From Pacificibacter marinus (GTDB lineage Bacteria > Pseudomonadota > Alphaproteobacteria > Rhodobacterales > Rhodobacteraceae), in the NCBI RefSeq assembly GCF_018860665.1, contig NZ_JAHKPK010000038.1, forward strand, positions 1 to 64,000: 64,000 nucleotides of DNA, in the 5' to 3' direction. Below, piece by piece: positions 16,270-24,500 of the stretch; position 1 is the first letter of the stretch, and every line of letters starts with the position of its first letter. The notes below the pieces were generated by a model that saw only the letters and a program-made list of their open reading frames with translations, did not search any database and was not told the origin of the DNA. The position numbers and the translations under genes are program-made.

Positions 16270-17883
16270 ATGCAGGGTCATATGATGGATCGGTTCAACG
16301 GAACCTTTAAAAACGACACTTTGACCTTGGATGGGAAAAGCGCTTCCGTACATGGCTGGGCGGGAAATGATGTCATTTCAGTTCTAGACAGTGCAGGCAT
16401 GAGTGAGCTGTGGGGCGGGCGTGGCAATGACACGTTGATAGCCTCTGTTCCGGGTGCGGGACAGGTTCACATGGGCGGCGGTGACGGAAACGATACGATT
16501 GTCATGGATGTGACCAATCAAAGCGGTGCTCAAGGTCACCATGTGTATGGTGGGAAAGGCGCCGATAAATTTGTGTTTACAAATGTCGATCAAGCCGATG
16601 TGCCGACGATTGGGCGCATTGATGATTTTGACGCCTCACAAGATAGCCTTTGGATCGAGGATAGCGAAATCGATCTTTACAACCTTCCAGACGGGGTCGA
16701 ACTGGTGAGGTACCAAGATCAATATTGGCTCAAGATAGGAGAAAACGTTGTTTATGCCCTTGAAGGGGCACGAGATGGCGGTGAAGAGCGTCACTTTTCC
16801 GATTTCCCCAGCTCCGTTGAAGATCTTGAACGTGTCACATGGCAAGACAATGTAAACTACGTGCCTATGGAATTGTACGAAGATGAAGTGGCGGACCTGA
16901 ATGCGCTTTATGCGACTTACGCAGGGACTGCCGAGGGCACGGAAGAAAATGACTGGATTTACGACGATAACCTTGATCGGTTCGATGATGATGGTGATCA
17001 GGTTGTAACCGCCGACAGCACAATCCGCGCAGGTGCTGGCGATGATGTTATCGATGCAGGCAAAGGGGATGACAGGATTTATGGTGAAGATGGCGATGAT
17101 TTGATCGCCGGCGGCCAAGACAACGACAGGCTTTACGGGGGCAGGGGGAACGATCAACTTTGGGGTGGGTCTGAAAATGACCGCCTTAATGGCGGACAGG
17201 GCGATGATACCTTGTCTGGCGGCAGCGGCAATGACGTGCTTGCCGGTAGCCTAGGAGCGGATGCGCTTTACGGAGATCGTGGCGATGACCGGCTTTTCGG
17301 TGGGGGCGGTAATGATGCAATGCATGGCGGAAGCGGTGATGATCGTCTAATTGCCGGCAGCGGCAATGACGTGCTTAACGGTGGTGACGGGGTGGATCGC
17401 CTTTATGGCAACCGCGGTTCAGATATGCTGTACGGTGATAGTGGTAATGATAAACTTTATGGTGCAGGCGGTAATGACGCGCTGTTTGGTGGCGATGGTG
17501 CTGACATCCTGCGCGGTGGCACAGGGGATGACGTTTTAACCGGCGGGAAAGGTCGCGATCTTATGCTCGGAGGGCAAGGTCAGGATGTTTTCGCGATCGG
17601 CGAAAATGATCTTGCGTCGTGGAGCGATCTCAGCGGAACTCGATCAGAGAAGATGGCTGAGCTTGATCTTGTCAAAGATTTCAAAGTCGGTGAGGACCGT
17701 ATTTCTTTCGAAGCGATGGAAGGGGTGAACTCGATGGATGATCTTCAAATTTGGGCAACCAAAGACAACGAAAACCTAATGTATACTTTGCAAATCAAAG
17801 ACACAGATGAGCGTTTTCTGATCGACGTCGATGACGACACCAAGTGGTCAGACATGATGTCAGAGGATAATTTTGGTTTTTGA
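16270..17883 (+). CDS. RTX (haemolysin-type calcium-binding) secreted protein
   Basis: A 537-residue acidic protein has no N-terminal signal peptide. Residues about 30-110 hold an irregular set of GGxGNDT motifs. A central non-repeat region (about 110-245) is followed by roughly ten tandem pairs of the nonapeptide GGxGxDxLx (about 251-437, e.g. [19 protein letters not shown]). The C-terminal 100 residues ([18 protein letters not shown]...) have the usual end of type I secretion substrates. The repeats bind calcium after export. No enzymatic domain is recognisable, so a structural or adhesive surface role is most likely. The start at 16270 is supported by GGAGG 5 bases upstream. No HlyB/HlyD/TolC genes lie beside it, so the exporter is elsewhere. 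Confidence 0.88.
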   Translation: MQGHMMDRFNGTFKNDTLTLDGKSASVHGWAGNDVISVLDSAGMSELWGGRGNDTLIASVPGAGQVHMGGGDGNDTIVMDVTNQSGAQGHHVYGGKGADKFVFTNVDQADVPTIGRIDDFDASQDSLWIEDSEIDLYNLPDGVELVRYQDQYWLKIGENVVYALEGARDGGEERHFSDFPSSVEDLERVTWQDNVNYVPMELYEDEVADLNALYATYAGTAEGTEENDWIYDDNLDRFDDDGDQVVTADSTIRAGAGDDVIDAGKGDDRIYGEDGDDLIAGGQDNDRLYGGRGNDQLWGGSENDRLNGGQGDDTLSGGSGNDVLAGSLGADALYGDRGDDRLFGGGGNDAMHGGSGDDRLIAGSGNDVLNGGDGVDRLYGNRGSDMLYGDSGNDKLYGAGGNDALFGGDGADILRGGTGDDVLTGGKGRDLMLGGQGQDVFAIGENDLASWSDLSGTRSEKMAELDLVKDFKVGEDRISFEAMEGVNSMDDLQIWATKDNENLMYTLQIKDTDERFLIDVDDDTKWSDMMSEDNFGF

Positions 17884-18333
17884 TTAAAAGCGACTTGCGA
17901 GATACGTCTCGTTTTAAACCTATCCGCATGTATATGGAACTATACGTAAAACAATGGTTTGTACCCTTTGCTAGGGGGCATCAATTCACCCGTCGATGGT
18001 ATTCCTAATTGCAAGATGCGCAAAAAAGGAAAGTACCATGCAACGGGATATAACGAAACCGCCGGTCCAGATGGCGGGCGGGATCACGCAGTGGGTGGGG
18101 GCCACAACCTGCGCGATCCCGCATTTTAGCATGAGATTTGCCCTTGGCATGTTACGTGTCGGAGCAATTATAATCCCATTCAGTGGATACGTAGGTGCTT
18201 TTTTCGATGCGCGCCTCGCCACCCAGCTCATTTACCTGGTTATCAGTGGTCATGTATCGGCATGCCGCTCACCTCAATTCTGAGTGTCTTTTTTAGGTCC
18301 GATAGCCATCTCTGTATCCTTCAGGTGTGTCGC
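17884..18333. other. Intergenic region with an 8-bp inverted repeat
   Basis: 450 bases between the RTX gene and the first GEVED gene. It contains GCGGGATC (18073-18080) and its exact complement GATCCCGC (18114-18121), which could form a long stem-loop, plus one possible small gene (18038-18283). I see no clear promoter. Confidence 0.4.
18038..18283 (+). CDS. Possible small membrane protein, unrecognised
   Basis: An 81-codon frame is preceded by a good ribosome site (AAAAAAGGAAAG, 5 bases before ATG). The product has a hydrophobic centre (FALGMLRVGAIIIPFSGYVGAFF) that could be one membrane segment. I recognise no family. It contains the 8-bp inverted repeat noted above and its end passes the first ATG of the frame of the next gene. 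It may be real, or a chance frame in an untranslated region. Confidence 0.3.
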   Translation: MQRDITKPPVQMAGGITQWVGATTCAIPHFSMRFALGMLRVGAIIIPFSGYVGAFFDARLATQLIYLVISGHVSACRSPQF

Positions 18334-21294
18334 ATGAAGTCGCTATGGAACATTCTAACCAATGGGATCATTGCATCTGTGTTTTTGATCCTATCGCACG
18401 CCGCACAGGCTGGTGAAAACTGCGGCGCGGCTTGCGTTTTCGCGGGGCCACGCATGGCCAGTGTACAGTCCAGTGACTCTGAGTTGCTTGGGCCTATCCT
18501 TGGTGGCTTGCTTGGAACAGACGTGGGGTTGAGCGTTCTGGATTGGAACGCCATAGCGGGAGCTGATCTAAACCTTCTTGATGTGATTGGTTCGGGCGAT
18601 GTCGCCGTTTCCAATCCTGGACAGTTGATCGATGCTGATATTACGCTGCTCGAATTGGTCGATGCCTCGATTGCCGCGGCCGAAGCTGACAATGACACAG
18701 CCTTGGTCTCAGCGCTCGGGGCGCTGCGCATTCCTGTGGGTGAACTGAGTGGGACAATCAATCTGGTGGATTTGATTACAGTTGATTTGCCTCAAGGGGC
18801 CTTGGCCAATCTAGAGCTTAATGCGCTAGATTTAATTGGTGGGGCTATTCAGCTTTATAACTATGAAAATGTCGTTACAACGACAGAACCTGTCGCACTG
18901 AACAATGAGATTTTGCAACAATTTGGTATTGGCGGCGCCGAGGTGTTGCTTCAAGTCGTTGAACCGCCTCATTTCGAATGCGGTGGTGCTGGCACCCAGT
19001 TTCACACCTCAACAGTTCGCGCGAAAGTGTCGCTTGATCTTGCCGATTTGGCCTTGGATACGAGCACAATTGATGGGCTTTTGGGGCCACTGGTTGGCGG
19101 GTTGGCGTCAACAGATCTCACTTTGGGCGATCTTGATCTCTATTTCGAATTTGGCCGTGTGGATGGTGAGGTCCTCAGCGCGGACCCTGAAAGCAAAACG
19201 GCCAGTGTGATCCTTGCTCCCAGTGCGATTGATCTCTTTCTCGGCAGCATTGATGACGCACTCTTTTTCAATCGTGACCGTGCGATCGTGCCCTCTGATA
19301 TCGCTTTCGGAACCGTGGGAGAGCTAGAGGTTGCACTTTTTGGCGGTCTCATTCGTGAACGGGCCTCTATCGAGGTCAAATCCTTTGCCCAAAGCGCGCC
19401 GGGGACATCACAGACACTGTTCTTTTCGCCACCCTATCCACAGAGTCAGTCCATCGGGGATGGGGCATCGTCTTTCAGTGATTTGATTGGCACGTTGGCG
19501 CAAAATTTGGATATTCGCGTCGAAGATACTCTTGGCAATCTCGTTGGGCCACTCATTGATACGGTCGTGGAACCGGTTTTGGGAAATCTGGTTGGGGGGC
19601 TGCTCGTTGACGCGATCTCGCCAGTTATCGATCTGACGCTTGATCCACTTTTGGGCTTTTTTGGCGTCGGTATCGGAGAGGCTGAGGCCTCAATTTCCGG
19701 TGTCACTTCGATTTGTGTTGAAAGGTCAGACTGTCCTGTGTCAGGCCCAGCCCCCAATGGCAGTGCATCTGCGCGCTACGGAAGTCCGACACATCTGATC
19801 TATGACACGCTGTTCATGGGCTTTGCCCCGCCTGACGAAGATACGTCATCACGGGCAAGTGTCGATGCGCTGGGCGATGACGAGAGCGGTTTGGATGACG
19901 AGGATGGGGTCGAGTTGCCGATATTCGCGGCAGGGCAGACGAGTGAGATTGAGATCACTTTGTCAGAAACCGGAGGCGAGGCAGGATATTTGCAAGGCTG
20001 GATCGACTGGAACGGAGATGGTGAGTTTTCCGACACCGAACAAATTGCCCGTGACCTTATGCTTGCGGGCGGCGGCGTTCTATCGCTGTCTGTGACGGTG
20101 CCAGATCCGGCATTTGTGGGCGGGAGTTTCGCCCGTTTTCGGTGGTCTACGCTTGCGGGCTTAAATGCGACCGAACCGGCGCCTGATGGCGAGGTTGAAG
20201 ACTATTCCGTGACCGTAAATAGACGCCCTACGACAGCTGTGTCAGGGCGCATTTTGGTGGATACTGGGATCGGCGGGGGCGTTGCGCATGATGCTGTTCT
20301 TAATGGCGCTGAGCTCGGCCTTGATGGCGTGACGGTCCAGTTTGAGACGACTGAAGGTCAAATCATTAGCGTCGCACAAAGTGATGCACAGGGCAATTGG
20401 CATGTCGATCTGCCGCCAAATTTTATCGCCAACGCGATTGTACGGGTTATACCACCTGAAGGATATCTGGCAGTTTCAGAAACCAGTCCGTTGTTTGAGG
20501 GTGGAAGCGATGGACAAATTATCCTGACGGTTGCAGCGGGCGAAAACGTTTCTGGGTTGAATTTCGGCCTCATCCCAGCGCCACGGTTCTATCAGGATGG
20601 ACAAGCCTTTGTGCAGGCAGGCCAAGTCGCCACGATTTATCACGATTATGTGGCGGAAACGGCAGGTGATGTCTCGTTTTCGATTGTGAATGGTGGTTCT
20701 GATCTGGCCAATATTGCTCTGTTCGAAGACCTCGATTGTGACGGAAGTCTAGATCAACTCGTTTCTTTGTCCCGAACTGTCGTAGCGGGGGAACGCATAT
20801 GTCTTGGCGCGCGCACGTCGACAAGTTCCGGCCTCTCATCGGGGCAACAAATCCGTTATGAGATTAACGCGGTGACAGTGTTAGCCAATGACGCCGGAGA
20901 CGTGACGCTCATCAACCGTGATGTGGTATTCATCGGGCAGAACAGCGGTGGATTGGTTATCGAAAAGACCGTTGAAAACATCACGCAAGGCACCGGTGAA
21001 TTGCGCTCCAATTTTGGAGAAGTTGGCGATGAACTTTTGTATCGCCTTAAGGTCCGCCATCAGGGCCTTGCGCCGATCACGAATGTGGCTGTCTATGATA
21101 AAACACCGCCATACACCGAGCTGTCGAATACGATTACCCAGTCTTTCATATTAGGGGACGGGGTGAGCTGTGTTCTGAAACTGCCAGACGTCGCCAGCAT
21201 TGGCTATAAGGGCAACCTGCGTTGGCGGTGTGACGGTCCAGTGTTTCCGGGCGCACAAAGCGCAATTGAATTTACGGTGCGGATCGCGCCGTAA
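18334..21294 (+). CDS. Giant exported GEVED/DUF11 surface protein 1
   Basis: A 986-residue protein has a signal peptide (MKSLWNILTNGIIASVFLILSHAAQA, cut before GEN). The first 450 residues are a Leu/Asp-rich beta domain with repeated GGLLG/GPLVGGL phrases, perhaps an ice-binding or adhesin-like solenoid. A GEVED domain follows (about 500-622: DDEDGVELP, LQGWIDWNGDGEF, DGEVEDYSVTV), then an SdrD-B-like domain (about 630-745) and a C-terminal unit (750-986). That unit is shared with the next gene (ITQGTGELRSNFGEVGDELLYRLKV, YDKTPPYTELS, FTVRIAP). The start at 18334 fits the signal peptide; the longer frame to 18262 does not. GEVED and DUF11 domains are typical of secreted cell-surface proteins. 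Ligand and anchoring are unknown. Confidence 0.78.
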   Translation: MKSLWNILTNGIIASVFLILSHAAQAGENCGAACVFAGPRMASVQSSDSELLGPILGGLLGTDVGLSVLDWNAIAGADLNLLDVIGSGDVAVSNPGQLIDADITLLELVDASIAAAEADNDTALVSALGALRIPVGELSGTINLVDLITVDLPQGALANLELNALDLIGGAIQLYNYENVVTTTEPVALNNEILQQFGIGGAEVLLQVVEPPHFECGGAGTQFHTSTVRAKVSLDLADLALDTSTIDGLLGPLVGGLASTDLTLGDLDLYFEFGRVDGEVLSADPESKTASVILAPSAIDLFLGSIDDALFFNRDRAIVPSDIAFGTVGELEVALFGGLIRERASIEVKSFAQSAPGTSQTLFFSPPYPQSQSIGDGASSFSDLIGTLAQNLDIRVEDTLGNLVGPLIDTVVEPVLGNLVGGLLVDAISPVIDLTLDPLLGFFGVGIGEAEASISGVTSICVERSDCPVSGPAPNGSASARYGSPTHLIYDTLFMGFAPPDEDTSSRASVDALGDDESGLDDEDGVELPIFAAGQTSEIEITLSETGGEAGYLQGWIDWNGDGEFSDTEQIARDLMLAGGGVLSLSVTVPDPAFVGGSFARFRWSTLAGLNATEPAPDGEVEDYSVTVNRRPTTAVSGRILVDTGIGGGVAHDAVLNGAELGLDGVTVQFETTEGQIISVAQSDAQGNWHVDLPPNFIANAIVRVIPPEGYLAVSETSPLFEGGSDGQIILTVAAGENVSGLNFGLIPAPRFYQDGQAFVQAGQVATIYHDYVAETAGDVSFSIVNGGSDLANIALFEDLDCDGSLDQLVSLSRTVVAGERICLGARTSTSSGLSSGQQIRYEINAVTVLANDAGDVTLINRDVVFIGQNSGGLVIEKTVENITQGTGELRSNFGEVGDELLYRLKVRHQGLAPITNVAVYDKTPPYTELSNTITQSFILGDGVSCVLKLPDVASIGYKGNLRWRCDGPVFPGAQSAIEFTVRIAP

Positions 21295-21513
21295 GTGATG
21301 CGCCTGATTTGGCGTATATGTTGACTATCCCAAAGGATAGAGCATTGGCTAAATGCACTCGGCGAGCGCCAAAGGGGAAGAGGCGGCACTTGCAATTTTC
21401 TGAGAAACTAAAGCTCAGTGTCGCAGCCCTCAGTATGCGCGCGGGTCATTCTCATCCCAAACGAATGTCTCGTCCTGAGGTCTATCATTTCTGGGAAACT
21501 CTGAGGTGCCCCC

Positions 21514-24500
21514 GTGAATAAGCCTTTGTCGCGGCTTTCCAAGTCTGCCATAAATATTAGTCTTTCCATTTTTTTGACGGGCTTCGCCCCTGCCAGTTCT
21601 GTGATGGCTGGCGAGTTTCAGGTTGATTGGAGCACGTTTGATTGGCCTGCCGGTTTTGCCGGACCCATCACACGCACATGGTCAGACCAATACGGTTTTG
21701 AAATTGATGTGGAAGCAGAACTGACAGGGACATTCGGAAGCTATCAAGATAGCGGTGGCGCATCGGTGCCAAGTCCGGATGACGTGGAATTTTTTGGCGG
21801 CAATATCGATTCTCTTATCGTTATCGGCAATGCGCCACAAAATGCGGGATCTTTGGGAGATGATAGGATCACGGCAACGGTGCGTGCAAGTTCCGGTGGC
21901 GTGGCTTTTCCTGTTGATAGTCTTGAAATTGATATACTTGATATTGACGGTGTGGATACCAATAGCACAAGCGATCGATGTGATTATGTGACTGGGTTCG
22001 GCAACAACGGCAATCCGACATTTTCAACACAGTCTGTTACGCCATCCGTTCTAGTTGGCCCAGGGCCTGGGTCGGGGTTCACAGGAAATCTGGGTGCGAA
22101 CGAGGCTCAGTGTATTTACATAAACGGGCCTGCGGATTCGCCCACATCTGCGAACGATAATACGGGAACTGTGCGTGCCACGTTCCCCGACGGCACGTCA
22201 GAGGCCACATTCTGGTATGATGAGTCGATCCAGAATGTGAAAAATTACAATGCCTTAACCAACTATAATCCAGGTGCGCGCGGCATTGGGATGTTTGGAA
22301 ATGTTGTCTTTACCGTGGATCAAAGCATCGATTTGACGCGATCGGTCTCTCCGAACTCGGGCATCGAAGGCGATACAATCACTTACACTTATGTTGTCGA
22401 AAATACTGGGGCTTTGCCTTTTAATACAGGACAAGACCTGTTCATCGAAGACAGTTTGTTGGGCACTGTTACTTGCCCTGCCATCGCGAGTCCAATTGCG
22501 CCGGGCGGCACTGTCACATGTACGGAAAGCTACACAGTCAACGCGGTCGATGTTCTAAGTGGGTCTGTTGATAGCTCTGCTACGGCGGGCATTGGTGCCA
22601 TTGGCACGCCGTTTGTGTCGCGGCTGCAATCGAATGTTGAAAATCTAAGTGTTGTGACCAACGTGTTGACCAATTCCACGGGGCCGCGGACTTGCACGCC
22701 ACAATCTGCTTTTGCTCAACCGCGAACACAATTGGCAGGAAGCGGTAGCGCATCGGCCTTAACCACTTCTGATATTTTCGTTTTCGACAACGTTACAACT
22801 GATATCAACGGTAACGATATCGATGCCGTTTTCCAACTGACAGCTATAAGCAACGCAACGAATATTAATTTGGGCACCTCGCTTGAAGCAACCATGGCCG
22901 CCGCGAACAATGGCTATGTCAATTATAAAATGCGTCTGGTGCAGGATGGAACGGCAACAGTGTCAGATCCGCTCGGCACGCAGGTTGAGCAAAGCCGCAT
23001 AAACGGCGTTATCATTCAACAAACCGATGTGGACAGTACAAACACGGGGCAAGACAGTTCCGATGTTGTGGGGCCATTGTTAGCCCCCGATGGAATATCC
23101 TTTTTCAATACCGCGACAGTGACTGGATTTCCATCAGCAGGCCAAGCCATCGCGATGGATCCCGCCAAGACTGGGGACCCAAACGACTGGACTGATGAGG
23201 CCAATGAATCGAACTTTGATAACTATGTTACGTATGAGTACGACACCTTCGTTGAGGCTGAATTCATTCATGGTTTGACCGGTACATACACGCCTGAACG
23301 CCGTCGTGGTTCCGCATTTTTGATTTGTGCAATCAGTAATATTTCAGCCAGTGTTGTTGCTGAAGATGATGACTACACAGCTTCGCCGCTGAACTCTCTT
23401 GCTGGTGGTTTAGCTGGTGAGGTGATGTCAAACGACACTATAAACGGATTGCCGGCGGCCTTTCCGACTGCCACGCTCGAAGTGATCACTCCGGCCACAG
23501 AACAGTCGCTGGGCGCTCTGGTGCCCTATCTTGAAACCGCAGGTGCCGAGGCGGGCAGCGTCATCGTGCCATCAGGTGTGCCTGCTGGCTTTTATGAAAT
23601 TGAATATGAGCTTTGCGATAGCCTTGATCTGGAACAATGCGACCGTGCAAAGGTCACATTGTCCGTATTCGAAGGGATCGGCGTCGATTTTGGCGATGCC
23701 CCTGCGCCTTATTTGCCTGCCTCGCACGGGGTAGGACTGGCCGCAAGCATCTATCTGGGGGCCTTGGCGCCGGACACTGAACTGGTCAATCAATCGGATG
23801 CATTCGCAACTGCGGATGATCTGATCGGCATTGATGACGAGGACGGCGTATTTTTCCCCGCGATGACGCAGGGCGTCACCACGACCATTGATGTGACAGT
23901 CGCCGGAACAGCCTATCTACAAGGGTGGATCGATTTCAATGGCGATGGCATTTTCGATGATACGCAAGATGAACGTATCGCCAGCAACCTTTTGGATGAC
24001 GGCAATTTTGACGATGATATCGCGGGCGATGGCGTGATTCAGATTGACGTAAGCGTGCCAACGGATGCGACCACATCGTTAACATTTGCACGTTTCCGCT
24101 ATGCCAGCCAGACCGACACCCCCTTTGCTGGTTTCGCGTTGGATGGTGAGGTCGAAGATTACTCTTTGGTCATAGCAGCCGCTGATTTGGTGGATCGCGG
24201 GGATGCGCCCGAAAGCTATGGTGATCCGCGCCACATTGTTGTGCCGTCTATTTATCTTGGAGCTGGCTTGCCTGATACCGAAGTCGAAACCCAACATAGC
24301 GAGAATGCAGATGCAGACGACCTCAATGGGTTGGATGACGAAGATTCCATCGCGGTTTTCCCCATACTCGAAGCAGGAACCACTGTGTCTTTGACGGTTC
24401 AAACCCATGAAACATTGTCGAACCTCTATGACGTTGGTGTACCTGTGTTGACGCCGGGTATCACCAATCTACAGGTCTGGATCGATTGGGATCAAAGCGG

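Noticed and set aside
17040-17580. Regular short repeats resembling a CRISPR-like or satellite array
   Set aside because: They are in-frame codons for RTX nonapeptides in one long open reading frame; unit length and sequence vary as in protein repeats.
21309-21521. 70-codon frame between the two GEVED genes
   Set aside because: Overlaps the start of the next gene, has no ribosome site and is rich in Arg/Lys/His as expected from random out-of-frame sequence.
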